Shown here: positions 10,001 through 20,550 of the stretch, one piece after another | How positions within the stretch are numbered: position 1 is the first letter of the stretch | Layout: the number at the start of each line of letters is the position of its first letter | Origin: Chroogloeocystis siderophila 5.2 s.c.1 | Lineage (GTDB): Bacteria; Cyanobacteriota; Cyanobacteriia; Cyanobacteriales; Chroococcidiopsidaceae | Direction of reading: 5' to 3' | Length of the DNA stretch: 64,000 bases | Assembly: GCF_001904655.1 (NCBI RefSeq) | Contig: NZ_MRCC01000012.1 | Coordinates: 1 to 64,000, forward strand | Program-made: the position numbers and the translations under genes | Notes under the pieces: generated by a model | Database searches by the model: none | What the model saw: only the letters and a program-made list of their open reading frames with translations | What the model was told of the DNA's origin: nothing

Positions 10001-11762
10001 TCTTCAACGACATCACCAAGCTTTCGCGCAAAGGATCGATCGGTGGATTTGTCACCTGTGCAAACCGCTGCTTGAAGTAGTCGTACAGCAAATGTGGGCG
10101 TTCGGATAGTACCGCTAAGGGAATATCATCTCCCATACAAAATGTTGGCTCTTTTCCTTCGCTTGCCATCGGTTGAATTACCATTTCCACGTCTTCTGTG
10201 GTGTAACCGAAGGCAATTTGATTCCGCAGTAATGCCGTTTTCGGATTAAGCGTTTGTGGTAAAGGACTTGAGGCGAGATTTTGCGTTGTATTTTCCTCAC
10301 CGCCACTTGCTGCTTGTGTCTCCAGCTTTAATGTATCGGTATTACCAAGTTCAACGCGGTACTCTTTAAGCCACTTTCCGTAAGGCTGTGCTTGTGCAAT
10401 CCGCTGCTTGATCTCCCAATTTTTTAAAACTTCATGACTTTCCAAATCGACAGCGATCATTTGCCCAGGTCCGAGTCTGCCTTTTTCGATAATCTCGGCT
10501 TCGGGTAAGTCCACAACCCCTGCTTCAGAAGCAACAACAATGTAGCCGTCTTTTGTAATACTGTAGCGTGCTGGTCGTAAGCCATTGCGATCAAGTGTTG
10601 CACCTACTTTCTTACCATCGCTAAATACAAGTAGCGCCGGACCATCCCAAGGTTCTTGAATACCGCTGTAGTATTCGTAAAAATCAATAATTTCTGGGTA
10701 ATTATCTAGATCAGGCTGATTTAAATACGCCTCTGGCACCATAATCATTAATGCTTCTAGCGGACTTCGACCGGATCGCACCAATAATTCCAAGACGTTA
10801 TCTAACGTTGCTGAGTCGCTATTATCAACATAAACAATCGGCTTGAGTACTTCAAAGCGGTCTTCCCAAACTGGATGCGTCAAGTCGGCTTCGCGTGCCA
10901 TCATCCAGTTAATGTTGCCGAGTAATGTGTTAATTTCTCCGTTGTGTCCTAATAGCCGCATCGGTTGCGCCAATGGCCATTTTGGCATCGTGTTTGTGCT
11001 AAAACGACGGTGGTAAACTGCAAAAGCACTTTGATAAGCTGAATTTTTTAAATCGGTATAAAACTCACCCAGCACCGCCGATCGCACCATTCCTTTGTAA
11101 ACAATCGTGCGACTCGAAAACGAGCAAACATAAAAGTTTTCAGCGTCTTTAATCTCGCCCGTTTCTGCTAAGGCTTTACCAATCTTTTTCCGCGTGATGT
11201 ACAGTTGACGTTCGAGCGCATCACCTGTTTTGTCGGCGCTAGCAACAATGACTTGTTCAATTTGCGGTTGATTTTCTCTTGCTTGAATTCCTAATAACTG
11301 GGGTTTGACAGGAACGACGCGCCAGCCTAATACTGTTAAGTTCTCTTGTGCTAATATGCCTTCGATTGTCTGACGAACAAGATTTGCGATCGCCTCTTCT
11401 TGAGGTAAAAAGAGCATCCCCACTGCACAATTTTTGGATGGCGGTAGCTGTTTTCCTTGCTGTTGTAACCACTGACTCAGCAACGCCCAAGGAATCGCAG
11501 TCATCAACCCTGCACCATCTCCCGAATCTTGGTCAGCACTACAGCCGCCTCGGTGTTCTAAACATGCAAGTGCTGTTAATGCCTTTGCCACAATTTCATG
11601 ACTTGCTTGATTTTCACAGTGCGCAATAAACCCCACGCCGCAGGCGTCTCTTTCTTCTACCAACCAGCGCGGCCCCGCATTATAAGTACTCTCTGAAGAA
11701 CGATCTACGTTTTGATTCGCCGTCATGTTCAGTGGATTTTGATTCATCTGCTGGTTATTCAT
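7038..11762 (-). CDS. gltB: Glutamate synthase large subunit, ferredoxin-dependent type
   Basis: A 1574-residue GOGAT that converts 2-oxoglutarate and glutamine into two glutamates. Together with glutamine synthetase it is the main ammonium assimilation route. Order: propeptide of about 40 residues, then Cys41 (ERDACGVGF), which becomes the N-terminal nucleophile of the class II glutaminase; central domain; FMN-binding barrel ([37 protein letters not shown]); the 3Fe-4S cysteines in [12 protein letters not shown] (~1190-1205); and a C-terminal GXGXG beta-helix. No gltD (NADPH subunit) is adjacent, which favours the stand-alone ferredoxin enzyme (also called glsF/gltS). The linker near residues 480-500 ([13 protein letters not shown]) is low complexity. 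Length fits the family. Confidence 0.95.
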   Translation of the reverse strand: MNNQQMNQNPLNMTANQNVDRSSESTYNAGPRWLVEERDACGVGFIAHCENQASHEIVAKALTALACLEHRGGCSADQDSGDGAGLMTAIPWALLSQWLQQQGKQLPPSKNCAVGMLFLPQEEAIANLVRQTIEGILAQENLTVLGWRVVPVKPQLLGIQARENQPQIEQVIVASADKTGDALERQLYITRKKIGKALAETGEIKDAENFYVCSFSSRTIVYKGMVRSAVLGEFYTDLKNSAYQSAFAVYHRRFSTNTMPKWPLAQPMRLLGHNGEINTLLGNINWMMAREADLTHPVWEDRFEVLKPIVYVDNSDSATLDNVLELLVRSGRSPLEALMIMVPEAYLNQPDLDNYPEIIDFYEYYSGIQEPWDGPALLVFSDGKKVGATLDRNGLRPARYSITKDGYIVVASEAGVVDLPEAEIIEKGRLGPGQMIAVDLESHEVLKNWEIKQRIAQAQPYGKWLKEYRVELGNTDTLKLETQAASGGEENTTQNLASSPLPQTLNPKTALLRNQIAFGYTTEDVEMVIQPMASEGKEPTFCMGDDIPLAVLSERPHLLYDYFKQRFAQVTNPPIDPLRESLVMSLKMELGERGNLLEAKPEYAKRLKLDSPVLQAGDLTAIKESGFACAMLSTLFEIASGPQGLEIAVRKLCEQAAAAVKDGNTILILSDRAYPLSEESSYIPPLLAVGAVHHHLIREGLRMKASLVVDTAQCWSTHHFACLIGYGASAVCPYLALETVQSWWSDPKTQQFMERGKIAAITLDQALNNYRKAVEAGILKILSKMGISLLTSYQGAQIFEAIGIARDLLELGFYGTTSRLSGLSICELAQEVLSFHQRAFPELTVKKLENFGFVQYRPGGEYHMNSPELAKALHKAIADRNNYDHYEVYRQLLEHRPVTALRDLLDFNSDRAPIAKEEVEPITEIVKRFCTGGMSLGALSREAHETLAIAMNRIGGKSNSGEGGEDPIRYHILDDVDAQGHSPLLPHLKGLKNGDTASSAIKQVASGRFGVTPEYLMNAKQIEIKIAQGAKPGEGGQLPGKKVSPYIAMLRRSKPGVTLISPPPHHDIYSIEDLAQLIFDLHQINPQAQVSVKLVAEVGIGTVAAGVAKANADIIQISGHDGGTGASPLSSIKHAGGPWELGLTEVHRVLMDNKLRDRVILRVDGGFKSGWDVLMGALMGAEEFGFGSIAMIAEGCIMARICHTNNCPVGVASQKEELRQRFPGMAEHVVNFFYFIAEEVRGLLAKLGYRSLTDIVGRADLLKVREGIKLTKTQTLNLDCITQLPDTREDRAWLNHETVHSNGPVIDDELLADADIQAAIRNQSSATKDLVIVNTDRTVGARLAGAIAAQYGNTGFEGQINLNFKGSVGQSFGAFNLPGMILTLEGEANDYVGKGMHGGEIIIKPPAEATYAPEQNVIVGNTCLYGATGGTLFANGIAGERFAVRNSKGTAVIEGAGDHCCEYMTGGVIVVLGKAGRNVGAGMTGGLAYFLDEDSNFPAFVNPEIVKLQRVNSPAGEKQLKELIAAHVERTKSPKAKRILENWSEYLPQFWQVVPPSEADSPEAAVQKELSSVQ

Positions 11763-12434
11763 AGATTAGTTAGGATTCTGCAAAGGGGATTTACTTAGAG
11801 TTGACTGCGATTCATTCTGCGGTTTATAACTACAGAATCAAGGCTGACGATCAAGACAAGTTGCGTTAATAAAAATTATTTAAAATTACCTGACTCACGC
11901 TCAATACTTTTTGTTGGCGTTTTAAAATTAAACCTTTTCTTATTAGTGCTGGCAATCTCATTGACAACCGATTTCGTAATACGTTCTTATTTTGGAACTC
12001 TATTGTTTGGGTGAGTGTCTTAAACTTATGGTTTTGTCACAACTCAGCAATTCCTGCGAAAGGAATGCTAGTCAAAAACTTAATTTGCTTTATGCGTAAT
12101 CTATTGACAAACCATAGAAAATGTGCGGTATTCCCCGATCTTTATCATAAAGTAAAAGTAACAGAGTAAGGTTATGATCAAATGCTCAGATTTGACAATT
12201 CCTCAGTGCAATAAAAATTTACTGCTACTGCGGAGGAGCTACTTAAGCATTTATCTATTAGGTCGCTGACACGACGCCCAATTTTAAAGTGCAAGCTCCA
12301 TAGTACATTCGAGCACTAAGCAAAACCTAGATACTACTAGTTTGGTGCCCACTGAGCGATCAAGCTACTTCTATACATTATGACGTTAAGCCTCGAAATA
12401 GAAGTCAGTAATTTTTAATATTTAGGAGTTAGGA
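11763..12434. other. 672-bp divergent intergenic region between gltB and the glycosidase gene
   Basis: It must contain the gltB promoter (minus) and the promoter of the 12435 gene (plus). I looked for an NtcA site (GTA-N8-TAC) and found no good match. A small hairpin (ATTCCT...AGGAAT, 12049-12066) is visible. AGGAG at 12424-12428 is a suitable ribosome binding site for the GTG at 12435. Confidence 0.4.
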
Positions 12435-14519
12435 GTGAACAGCGAGGAAACTAAACGAACTCAGCAGCCCTGGCGCGCCAATCAGGCAAATGCCAGTTCA
12501 AGCGCAAAACATCAAAATAGCTCTGATCAACGCTGCTGCAATATCCACATTAGGTTGACTCCTCGGCGGCACCCCTTGCAACAGTGGACTATACCTGTTA
12601 TCCTAGCTCGCGCCTTCCTAATGCCCCGCCAAGTCTTATTTTTGCTCTTAACAATCACATTGTGGTTGATATCGACTACTAGTAGTGCTGCGCAGCAGTT
12701 GTCGCCATACGCAAAGCCTTCGGCAAAGCCATTATTAATAAGTCAAAATTCTGCACCGCGCTTAGTTGCTAAAGGTACGCAAATTGCGCTCAATAGTCGT
12801 ACGTTACCAGGTGCCTGGAGTCAATGGCAGCAGCCGACTAAATCCGGAATGGCAACAGCGATTAGCGACGCTGGACTCATGCAACTTTTAGGAGTTGAGT
12901 TATTAAACACGAAGGATGTCACCAAGCAATCCGTGCAATGGTTTTCTGAACCAAAAACCTCAACGTTTACATTAGATGCTTGGCATCATAATAGCTATCG
13001 CTATCTTAATATTACGCAATTAGCAACGAAGCTCGGCTGGCAAATTCAAACGAATGGGAATACGCTACAAATCAAAACTCCACCCGCAACGATTAAAGAT
13101 ATTCGCCAAGGTAAACAAGTATGGGGTGATCGCATTGTCATTGATTTAGACCGCCCAGCGTTTTGGCAAGTCACGTCACAGCCACTTCTTGCAAAACCTA
13201 AATCGCCATCATCCACAACTGATGACGATCAACCGCCGAATCAAGAATGGCTCATTACTATTGATGCGACAGCACAGCGATCGCTACTTCAACGCTTTCG
13301 ACCAAGTTTACCTGAGCAACTCACCAGCGCTCAAGATAGCGACCAAACTTCGGTACTTCAACTAGAAAGCGCACCCAATTTGACAACGATCCGCCTCAGT
13401 GTTCCCGCTGGCTTATCGCCACGTCCAAGTACTTTACCCAACCCCAACCGCTTAGTCATCGATTTACGACCGGATGCAATGGTTGAACGCGATATACAAT
13501 GGGCTTCTGGTATTCGTTGGCGACAGCAATTTGTTACATTGGGCGATTCGCACTTTCCTGTCGTTCTACTCGAAGTCAATCCACGCACAACAGGGCTAGC
13601 TCTCAAACCAATTTCTAGCGCCACAAATTCGCTGACTGGTACGGCACCAATTATCACAACTGCGCAACAATTAAATGCCGCAGCGGCAATCAACGGCGGT
13701 TTTTTCAATCGCAAAAATCAGTTACCCTTAGGAGCAATCCGGCGTGACGGACAATGGTTATCTGGCCCCATTCTCAACCGAGGCGCGATCGCTTGGAATG
13801 ATGCTGGTAAATTCAAATTTGGACGGCTACAACTTCAAGAAACAATCGTTACTTCTTCTGGACAGCGTTTGCCGGTTGTGACGTTTAACAGTGGCTACGT
13901 CAAACCTGGTATTGCCCACTATACAAACACTTGGGGCGCGACATACACTCCTCTCATCGACAACGAAACTATTGTCGTTGTGCAAAATAACCAAGTCACT
14001 AGACAAATTCCTGGTGGTGCTGCTGGCGAAACAACAGTTCCGATTCCCGCCAACGGCTTCTTACTCGCGCTACGGGCAAATCCACAATTTGCTAGTTTAC
14101 TACCCATAGGCGCAACCGTCCGCACCGAAAATGCGACAAGTCCTGCTGATTTTGCCAGTTACCCACATATTTTAGGCGGTGGACCGCTTCTATTGCAAAA
14201 TCGTCAAATCGTGCTAAATGCGCAAGCTGAAGGCTTTAGTGAAGCTTTTAGCCGTCAAAAAGCCGCGCGAAGTGCTATTGGTGTAACCGCAACAGGCAAT
14301 CTCCTCATCACTGCTGTCCACAATCGCGTTAATGGCATTGGTCCAAGCTTGACCGAAATTGCCCGAATCATGCAACATCTCGGCTGTGTTGATGCTTTAA
14401 ATCTCGACGGTGGTAGCTCAACAAGTCTTTTCTTAGGAGGACAGTTACTCGATCGCTCTCCCCGTACCGCCGCCCGCGTCCACAACGGATTAGGTATTTT
14501 TCTCGAACCTCGTACCTAA
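12435..14519 (+). CDS. Exported phosphodiester glycosidase family protein (NAGPA domain)
   Basis: A 694-residue protein. A hydrophilic leader is followed by a signal-type segment (PRQVLFLLLTITLWLIS, about residues 63-80 ending at SSAAQQ). A region resembling AMIN/copper-amine-oxidase-like domains comes next (YRYLNITQLATKLGW; GDRIVIDLDRPAFWQV). The C-terminal half is the phosphodiester glycosidase domain, with AAINGGFFNRKNQLP, LPIGATVRTE, and the signature CVDALNLDGGSSTSLFL. Homologues remove phospho-linked sugars and are found in phage, bacterial envelope and lysosomal enzymes; a periplasmic role in glycan processing is likely. GTG 12435 has AGGAG six bases upstream. ATG 12621 (M63) would give a cleaner signal peptide and is an alternative start. 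Confidence 0.85.
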   Translation: MNSEETKRTQQPWRANQANASSSAKHQNSSDQRCCNIHIRLTPRRHPLQQWTIPVILARAFLMPRQVLFLLLTITLWLISTTSSAAQQLSPYAKPSAKPLLISQNSAPRLVAKGTQIALNSRTLPGAWSQWQQPTKSGMATAISDAGLMQLLGVELLNTKDVTKQSVQWFSEPKTSTFTLDAWHHNSYRYLNITQLATKLGWQIQTNGNTLQIKTPPATIKDIRQGKQVWGDRIVIDLDRPAFWQVTSQPLLAKPKSPSSTTDDDQPPNQEWLITIDATAQRSLLQRFRPSLPEQLTSAQDSDQTSVLQLESAPNLTTIRLSVPAGLSPRPSTLPNPNRLVIDLRPDAMVERDIQWASGIRWRQQFVTLGDSHFPVVLLEVNPRTTGLALKPISSATNSLTGTAPIITTAQQLNAAAAINGGFFNRKNQLPLGAIRRDGQWLSGPILNRGAIAWNDAGKFKFGRLQLQETIVTSSGQRLPVVTFNSGYVKPGIAHYTNTWGATYTPLIDNETIVVVQNNQVTRQIPGGAAGETTVPIPANGFLLALRANPQFASLLPIGATVRTENATSPADFASYPHILGGGPLLLQNRQIVLNAQAEGFSEAFSRQKAARSAIGVTATGNLLITAVHNRVNGIGPSLTEIARIMQHLGCVDALNLDGGSSTSLFLGGQLLDRSPRTAARVHNGLGIFLEPRT

Positions 14520-14814
14520 ATGGTGAGTGCGCGTTCATTACAGTCAAACTTTTTAAGAAGAGGTACCTGATAATTCCAATGCATTTAGCCCAACAAAAGC
14601 TAATTGATTAATTCCTTATAGTTAAAGATTACTTAAACATACCGCACAACTGATGAAGAGTTGTTATAAAAATATGAAACGGATGCATTTTGTAGTGACA
14701 GCTGCTAGCAGGTGTTTGCTATCTTGGGCTATATTTGCCAAAGTTTGGGTATCTTAAGCGCAAAATCAGTTTTTCTATATTTGCTATAAGTTGTTTTTTT
14801 AAGGAGAAAAATGT
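14520..14814. other. Intergenic region before the cupin gene
   Basis: About 295 bp. No gene seen. A good ribosome binding site (AAGGAG near 14800) precedes the cupin start. No clear terminator for the glycosidase gene was found. Confidence 0.35.
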
Positions 14815-15234
14815 ATGGTTCAGGCTCAAGAAACTGCCCACGAGCCGACAACACTGCCTTTACCGCCATCTGTAGGTCATAAAGGCGTTGCAGCTACTGA
14901 ACTTAGACCTTGGGGTTCTTTCACGATTCTCGAAGAAGGACGCGGATACAAAATCAAGCGCATTGAAGTTAAACCAGGGCATCGTCTGAGCCTACAGATG
15001 CACCACCACCGCAGCGAACACTGGATTGTTGTTTCGGGTACAGCAAAAGTCACTTGTGGCGATGCCGAAATTCTACTTACGAATAATCAATCTACCTACG
15101 TACCTCAGTGTACAAATCACCGCTTAGAAAATCCTGGTGTGATTCCTCTTGTTATTATTGAAGTCCAAAATGGCGAGTACTTGGGAGAAGACGATATCGT
15201 CCGGTTTCAAGACGACTACTCTCGCACAAAGTAA
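14815..15234 (+). CDS. Cupin: mannose-6-phosphate isomerase type II domain protein
   Basis: A 139-residue single-domain cupin matching the C-terminal isomerase part of ManC/type II phosphomannose isomerases: RPWGSFTILEEGRGYKIKRI, PGHRLSLQMHHHRSEHWIVVSGTA, and PQCTNHRLENPG. The metal-binding His residues lie in QMHHHRSEHW and the later TNHRLENPG. It presumably interconverts fructose-6-P and mannose-6-P for GDP-mannose supply. The nucleotidyltransferase half of bifunctional ManC is absent, as in many cyanobacteria. A start at the overlapping upstream ATG would be out of frame. Confidence 0.85.
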   Translation: MVQAQETAHEPTTLPLPPSVGHKGVAATELRPWGSFTILEEGRGYKIKRIEVKPGHRLSLQMHHHRSEHWIVVSGTAKVTCGDAEILLTNNQSTYVPQCTNHRLENPGVIPLVIIEVQNGEYLGEDDIVRFQDDYSRTK

Positions 15235-15360
15235 CAATTAAGAGTAGGGAAGAAAACAGTTAAGATGCTTTGTAGGAAAGCTAAATCAAACGTTATAAAT
15301 TAACTTTTGTGTCTTGTTAGCGAGTAAAGGCATATTTTCATTCCCTACTTTTAATGCATC

Positions 15361-15708
15361 ATGGTTCGTCTCAGCACATCCGCAGCTAAAGAAATTCAAC
15401 GCCTGCAAGCTAAGCAGCATGATCAAAATGTCTTCTTTCGGCTAAAGGTTCAAGCTGGTGGCTGCTCTAGCTTGTTATACAACATGGAATTTGATACTAA
15501 TCTCACTCCAAGCGATCGCGTTTATGACTGTAGCGGAATTACCGTTGTTGTCGATGCGCAAAGCACTGATTATATTCATGACCTCCTCCTTGATTATTCG
15601 GAAGATTTGATGGGCGGAGGTTTTCGCTTTCATAATCCTCAAGCGATCGCAACTTGTAGCTGCGGTAACTCATTTTCCATAGCATCTGATGCCTCTACTT
15701 CTCAATAG
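15361..15708 (+). CDS. A-type iron-sulfur cluster assembly protein (IscA/ErpA-like)
   Basis: A 115-residue A-type carrier that binds and passes on Fe-S clusters or iron. It begins MVRLSTSAAKEIQRLQAK. It has the first conserved cysteine in VQAGGCSSLLYNMEF and the C-terminal pair in ATCSCGNSFS (CxC). All three Cys expected for the family are present. It lies directly upstream of the str operon but has its own intergenic gap of 159 bp that contains the rpsL promoter, so it is not necessarily cotranscribed. Confidence 0.88.
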   Translation: MVRLSTSAAKEIQRLQAKQHDQNVFFRLKVQAGGCSSLLYNMEFDTNLTPSDRVYDCSGITVVVDAQSTDYIHDLLLDYSEDLMGGGFRFHNPQAIATCSCGNSFSIASDASTSQ

Positions 15709-15787
15709 TAGCGATTGATAACCAACTATCAAGCAGGAAACCTCAACACAATTCTCTGACCTCTGCCCCTTCTTTACTGCTGCCGAT

Positions 15788-15817
15788 TTGACACAAACTT
15801 GATAAGTTTGTTATACT
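15788..15817 (+). promoter_or_regulatory. Near-consensus promoter of the str operon with internal palindrome
   Basis: TTGACA (15788-15793), an 18-bp spacer and TATACT (15812-15817), about 50 bp before the rpsL start. The spacer holds a perfect inverted repeat, ACAAACTT-GAT-AAGTTTGT (15793-15811), which fills the space between the two hexamers. The placement suits a repressor operator or a DNA-structure switch. No regulator is known to me for this site. Confidence 0.65.
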
Positions 15818-15867
15818 CAGGATTTGTTAAAACTTAAAGCAGTAAGCAAATTTACGTGCTGTAACCC

Positions 15868-16239
15868 ATGCCAACCATACAGCAACTCATTCGTAGCGAA
15901 CGTCAACTAACAAGCAAGAAAACAAAATCGCCAGCATTGAAGGAATGCCCGCAGCGTAGAGGCGTCTGCACGCGGGTATATACTACAACTCCTAAGAAGC
16001 CTAACTCTGCCTTGCGCAAGGTAGCTAGAGTGCGCTTGACCTCTGGGTTTGAAGTCACCGCATACATTCCTGGAATTGGTCACAATTTACAAGAACACTC
16101 GGTCGTTATGATTCGAGGTGGTCGTGTTAAAGACTTGCCTGGAGTGCGGTACCACATCATTCGCGGGACGCTAGACACCGCCGGAGTCAAAGACCGCAAG
16201 CAGGGGCGTTCTAAATATGGTACAAAGCGCCCCAAGTAA
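15868..16239 (+). CDS. rpsL: 30S ribosomal protein S12
   Basis: A 123-residue decoding-site ribosomal protein and first gene of the str operon. It starts [14 protein letters not shown]. It has the conserved [17 protein letters not shown] loop (lysine at the streptomycin-resistance position unchanged) and [27 protein letters not shown] near the end. Length and sequence match cyanobacterial S12. A 258-bp gap, longer than in most bacteria, separates it from rpsG. Confidence 0.98.
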   Translation: MPTIQQLIRSERQLTSKKTKSPALKECPQRRGVCTRVYTTTPKKPNSALRKVARVRLTSGFEVTAYIPGIGHNLQEHSVVMIRGGRVKDLPGVRYHIIRGTLDTAGVKDRKQGRSKYGTKRPK

Positions 16240-16258
16240 CATAATTTGCAGAAAAAAG

Positions 16259-16283
16259 TGTAGCAAATCTCACGCTTGCTACA
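16259..16283 (+). promoter_or_regulatory. Hairpin in the rpsL-rpsG spacer
   Basis: TGTAGCAA (16259-16266) and TTGCTACA (16276-16283) form a perfect 8-bp stem with a 9-base loop, 20 bp after the rpsL stop. No T-run follows, so it is not a simple terminator. It could be an RNA processing, stability or attenuation element inside the str transcript. Confidence 0.45.
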
Positions 16284-16497
16284 ATTCTTAAACAAAAATG
16301 TTAAAGTGGCAAAGTGATGCCTACGCTTGCTTTGATAAGCGGAAGTATATTTACTAGGCGGCTAGCAAAGTTAATATATCCAGCTTAAAAACTAGAATAA
16401 TGACTAGTTATATTTAAAGCTGTGCCAAAGAGTGTCACAGCCGAAGCCCGCTCTTAAATGTCGTTGTTGCCCAGTAGTTCAATTTAAAGGCTTACGT

Positions 16498-16968
16498 ATG
16501 TCTCGTCGTACTGTTATTCAAAAACGTCCAGTTCCCCCAGATTCAGTATATAACAGTCGCATCATCAGCATGATGATGCGACGGGTGATGCGTAGCGGAA
16601 AAAAATCTCTAGCTGCAAGAATCATCTATGATGCAATGAAAACCATCGAAGAACGGACGGGTGGCGATCCGATCGAAACTTTTGAAAGAGCGGTACGTAA
16701 TGCAACTCCGCTAGTCGAAGTTAAAGCCCGCCGGGTTGGAGGTGCAACCTACCAGGTACCGATGGAAGTACGTGCAGATCGGGGAACTACGTTAGCGCTC
16801 CGCTGGCTAATTCAGTACGCTAGACAACGTTCAGGTCGCTCAATGGCAAGCAAACTTGCTAATGAATTAATGGACGCTGCCAACGAGACAGGAAGTGCAA
16901 TCCGTAAGCGAGAAGAAACGCATCGTATGGCAGAAGCAAATAAAGCATTCGCTCACTATCGATACTAG
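16498..16968 (+). CDS. rpsG: 30S ribosomal protein S7
   Basis: A 156-residue 16S rRNA-binding primary assembly protein. I chose ATG 16498 because the protein from there reads [20 protein letters not shown], the standard S7 start. An upstream in-frame start at 16432 would add 22 unrelated residues. Conserved S7 segments include [35 protein letters not shown] and [19 protein letters not shown]. It is the second gene of the str operon, 104 bp before fusA. Confidence 0.97.
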   Translation: MSRRTVIQKRPVPPDSVYNSRIISMMMRRVMRSGKKSLAARIIYDAMKTIEERTGGDPIETFERAVRNATPLVEVKARRVGGATYQVPMEVRADRGTTLALRWLIQYARQRSGRSMASKLANELMDAANETGSAIRKREETHRMAEANKAFAHYRY

Positions 16969-17060
16969 AGGGGAAATCAGCATAAATATAGAACGGGTTT
17001 CCCTAAACGTATAGAATTTTAACAGAGAGTAATATAAAGATACCTGCGGCAACACAATTC

Positions 17061-17068
17061 AAGGAGGT
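17061..17068 (+). promoter_or_regulatory. Strong ribosome binding site of fusA
   Basis: AAGGAGGT, four bases before the GTG at 17073, fixes the non-ATG start of fusA. Strong Shine-Dalgarno sites are uncommon among the genes in this window. Confidence 0.8.
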
Positions 17069-17072
17069 AACT

Positions 17073-19148
17073 GTGGCACGTACAGTCCCGCTGGAAAAAG
17101 TACGCAATATCGGGATTGCGGCCCACATTGATGCGGGCAAGACAACAACAACAGAGCGAATTCTCTTTTATTCCGGTATTGTTCACAAAATTGGTGAAGT
17201 TCACGAAGGAACAGCAGTCACTGACTGGATGGAGCAAGAGCGGGAACGAGGAATTACAATTACCGCTGCTGCGATTACGACAAGTTGGAAAGATCACCAA
17301 ATCAATATCATTGATACGCCTGGGCACGTAGACTTCACAATCGAAGTTGAGCGTTCAATGCGAGTACTAGACGGTGTAATTGCCGTGTTCTGCTCGGTTG
17401 GTGGCGTGCAACCGCAGTCAGAAACTGTGTGGAGACAGGCAGATCGGTACAAAGTTCCGAGAATTGCCTTTATCAACAAAATGGATCGAACTGGGGCAAA
17501 CTTCTACAAAGTTTACGACCAAATCCGCGATCGCTTACGTGCCAACGCAGTACCAGTACAACTACCAATCGGTAGCGAAGACACGCTCAGAGGCATTGTA
17601 GACCTTGTGCGCATGCGTGCCTTTATTTACACAAACGATAAAGGAACAGATATTCAAGAAGCTGATATCCCTGCCGAAATGCAGGAAGCAGCAGCAGAGT
17701 ATCGGACAAAACTCATAGAAGCCGTCGCCGAAACCGACGAGGAACTGATCGAAAAGTACCTCGAAGGCGAAGAACTGACTGAAGCAGAAATTCGTAAAGG
17801 TTTACGTCAAGGAACAATAGCAGGAACAATTGTGCCTGTGCTGTGTGGTTCGGCTTTTAAAAATAAAGGCGTGCAACTACTGCTCGACGCAGTTGTCGAT
17901 TATCTTCCAGCACCGATTGACGTACCAGCGATTCAAGGTACGCTACCATCCGGTGATACAGTTGAACGTCAAGCGAGTGATGAAGAACCCTTCTCTGCTT
18001 TGGCTTTCAAAATCATGGCAGATCCTTATGGGCGTCTGACCTTTATCCGCGTCTACTCTGGAGTTCTCAAGAAGGGTAGCTATGTCATGAACTCCACTAA
18101 GGGTAAGAAAGAGCGAGTATCGCGCTTAGTAGTCTTAAAAGCTGATGAGCGAACCGACGTAGACGAACTCCGCGCTGGCGATTTGGGAGCAGCGCTAGGA
18201 CTCAAAGACACCTTTACAGGTGATACACTTTGCGATGAGAATGCTCCAGTTATACTAGAGTCTCTGTATATTCCAGAGCCAGTGATCTCGGTAGCGGTCG
18301 AACCAAAAACCAAGCAAGACATGGATAAGCTGTCGAAAGCACTGCAATCCCTATCTGAAGAAGATCCGACCTTCCGTGTCAGTGTTGATCCCGAAACGAA
18401 TCAAACCGTCATTTCAGGAATGGGAGAATTGCACCTAGAAATCCTCGTAGACCGCATGTTACGGGAATTTAAGGTAGAAGCTAACGTAGGTGCACCACAA
18501 GTTGCTTACCGTGAAACTGTGCGTAAACCTGTGAAAGCGGAAGGCAAGTTCATTCGTCAAAGTGGTGGTAAAGGTCAATACGGACACGTCGTTGTTGAGC
18601 TATCACCAGGCGAACCTGGAACAGGCTTTGAGTTTGTCTCTAAAATTGTGGGCGGTGCAGTACCTAAAGAGTACATCTCCCCCGTCGAACAAGGGATGAA
18701 AGAAACCTGTGAATCAGGTGTTTTGGCTGGATATCCAGTTATTGATGTCAAAGCAACTTTGGTTGATGGTTCTTACCACGAAGTTGACTCCTCGGAAATG
18801 GCGTTTAAGATCGCTGGTTCAATGGCGATGAAAGAAGCTGTAATGAAAGCTTCACCAGTGCTATTAGAACCTATGATGAAAGTAGAGGTAGAAGTACCCG
18901 AAAACTTCCTAGGGGATGTTATGGGCGACCTCAACTCCCGTCGCGGTCAAATCGAAGGCATGGGATCTGATCAAGGCATCGCAAAAGTTACTGCTAAAGT
19001 TCCATTGGCAGAAATGTTCGGCTATGCTACAGATATCCGCTCGAAGACCCAAGGTCGGGGTATCTTCACGATGGAGTTTAGTAACTACGAGGAAGTACCT
19101 CGCAACGTGGCTGAAGCAATTATCGCTAAAAGTAAAGGGAACGCATAA
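17073..19148 (+). CDS. fusA: Elongation factor G
   Basis: A 691-residue translational GTPase driving ribosomal translocation. G domain: [15 protein letters not shown] (P-loop), [16 protein letters not shown] (G3) and [12 protein letters not shown] (G4). Domains II-V follow, ending near [21 protein letters not shown]. Length fits bacterial EF-G. It starts with GTG behind a strong Shine-Dalgarno site. It is 22 bp upstream of tuf, so the two are cotranslated from one message. Confidence 0.98.
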   Translation: MARTVPLEKVRNIGIAAHIDAGKTTTTERILFYSGIVHKIGEVHEGTAVTDWMEQERERGITITAAAITTSWKDHQINIIDTPGHVDFTIEVERSMRVLDGVIAVFCSVGGVQPQSETVWRQADRYKVPRIAFINKMDRTGANFYKVYDQIRDRLRANAVPVQLPIGSEDTLRGIVDLVRMRAFIYTNDKGTDIQEADIPAEMQEAAAEYRTKLIEAVAETDEELIEKYLEGEELTEAEIRKGLRQGTIAGTIVPVLCGSAFKNKGVQLLLDAVVDYLPAPIDVPAIQGTLPSGDTVERQASDEEPFSALAFKIMADPYGRLTFIRVYSGVLKKGSYVMNSTKGKKERVSRLVVLKADERTDVDELRAGDLGAALGLKDTFTGDTLCDENAPVILESLYIPEPVISVAVEPKTKQDMDKLSKALQSLSEEDPTFRVSVDPETNQTVISGMGELHLEILVDRMLREFKVEANVGAPQVAYRETVRKPVKAEGKFIRQSGGKGQYGHVVVELSPGEPGTGFEFVSKIVGGAVPKEYISPVEQGMKETCESGVLAGYPVIDVKATLVDGSYHEVDSSEMAFKIAGSMAMKEAVMKASPVLLEPMMKVEVEVPENFLGDVMGDLNSRRGQIEGMGSDQGIAKVTAKVPLAEMFGYATDIRSKTQGRGIFTMEFSNYEEVPRNVAEAIIAKSKGNA

Positions 19149-19170
19149 TTAAGAAAGGAACCGATCATTC

Positions 19171-20400
19171 ATGGCACGCGCAAAGTTTGAAAGAACTAAA
19201 CCCCACGTTAACATCGGTACGATTGGTCACGTTGACCACGGCAAAACCACGCTAACCGCAGCAATCACTATGACCCTGGCGGCTCTGGGTCAAGCGAAAG
19301 CTCGCAAATATGATGATATTGATGCTGCTCCTGAAGAAAAGGCTCGCGGTATCACCATCAACACAGCGCACGTGGAGTATGAGACAGAAAAGCGGCACTA
19401 TGCTCACGTAGACTGCCCAGGACACGCGGACTATGTGAAAAATATGATCACGGGTGCAGCACAAATGGACGGGGCAATCCTCGTTGTGTCTGCGGCTGAT
19501 GGTCCGATGCCTCAAACTCGCGAACACATTTTGTTAGCAAAACAAGTAGGGGTTCCGAATATCGTTGTCTTCTTAAACAAGAAAGACATGGTAGATGATG
19601 AAGAACTTCTAGAACTTGTAGAACTAGAAGTACGCGAGCTTCTTAGCTCATACGACTTCCCTGGCGATGATATCCCCATCGTTGCAGGCAGCGCCTTGTT
19701 AGCACTCGAAGCAATGACAGGGAATCCCTCTACACAAAGAGGTGATAACGAATGGGTTGATAAAATCTATGAGTTAATGGATGCAGTCGATGCTTACATT
19801 CCAACACCAGAGCGCGATATAGACAAACCCTTCTTGATGGCAGTAGAAGACGTATTCTCGATTTCTGGTCGTGGTACGGTAGCCACAGGTAGAATCGAGC
19901 GCGGCAAGATCAAGGTAGGCGAAACCGTGGAGTTAGTGGGTATCAAGAATACTCGTAGCACTACAGTTACTGGTGTAGAAATGTTCCAGAAAACCTTAGA
20001 TGAAGGTATGGCTGGAGATAACGTGGGAGTACTGCTTCGCGGTTTAAAGAAAGAAGACATCGAGCGAGGAATGGTACTAGCTAAGCCTGGTAGCATCACT
20101 CCTCACACCGAATTCGAGTCCGAAGTTTACGTACTGACAGACAAAGAGGGTGGTCGGAAGACACCATTCTTCGCAGGTTATCGTCCTCAGTTCTATGTAC
20201 GGACAACGGATGTAACTGGCACAATCAAAGCTTTCACTTCTGATGATGGTAGCGAAGCTGAAATGGTGATGCCAGGCGATCGCGTTAAAATGACTGTAGA
20301 ACTAATCAGCCCGATCGCAATTGAGCAAGGAATGCGCTTTGCAATTCGCGAAGGCGGTCGTACCATTGGTGCAGGTGTTGTTTCTAAAATTGTGAAGTAA
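19171..20400 (+). CDS. tuf: Elongation factor Tu
   Basis: A 409-residue GTPase delivering aminoacyl-tRNA to the ribosome. It has [15 protein letters not shown] (P-loop), [20 protein letters not shown] (G3), [10 protein letters not shown] (G4) and the C-terminal barrel ending [20 protein letters not shown] longer G-domain insertion around residues 178-200 ([17 protein letters not shown]) is characteristic of cyanobacterial and chloroplast EF-Tu. A terminator-like hairpin follows. Confidence 0.98.
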   Translation: MARAKFERTKPHVNIGTIGHVDHGKTTLTAAITMTLAALGQAKARKYDDIDAAPEEKARGITINTAHVEYETEKRHYAHVDCPGHADYVKNMITGAAQMDGAILVVSAADGPMPQTREHILLAKQVGVPNIVVFLNKKDMVDDEELLELVELEVRELLSSYDFPGDDIPIVAGSALLALEAMTGNPSTQRGDNEWVDKIYELMDAVDAYIPTPERDIDKPFLMAVEDVFSISGRGTVATGRIERGKIKVGETVELVGIKNTRSTTVTGVEMFQKTLDEGMAGDNVGVLLRGLKKEDIERGMVLAKPGSITPHTEFESEVYVLTDKEGGRKTPFFAGYRPQFYVRTTDVTGTIKAFTSDDGSEAEMVMPGDRVKMTVELISPIAIEQGMRFAIREGGRTIGAGVVSKIVK

Positions 20401-20420
20401 CACCTTTGTGAACAAATTGA

Positions 20421-20467
20421 GAGCAGAAAGGCAACGCTCATGCGGTAAAATGCTTTTCTGCTCTTTT
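20421..20467 (+). terminator. Terminator-like hairpin between tuf and rpsJ
   Basis: GAGCAGAAAGGCA (20421-20433) pairs with TGCTTTTCTGCTC (20451-20463) in a 13-bp stem with one G-T wobble and a 17-base loop, followed by TTTTAA. It would end or reduce str-operon transcription before rpsJ. Confidence 0.7.
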
Positions 20468-20550
20468 AATGTCAAGAGTGCTTCTCAAGTGAGCTATAGA
20501 CAAGCAAAAAATTACTGAATAATTAAAACTGAACCAGGAAAACTAAAGAA

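Noticed and set aside
11763-12434. Possible NtcA site upstream of gltB
   Set aside because: I looked for GTA-N8-TAC with a suitable -10. The nearest match has a six-base spacer, so it is not a credible site.
13358-13714. 118-codon frame antisense to the phosphodiester glycosidase
   Set aside because: It is a complement of a well-conserved coding region with no family signature of its own.
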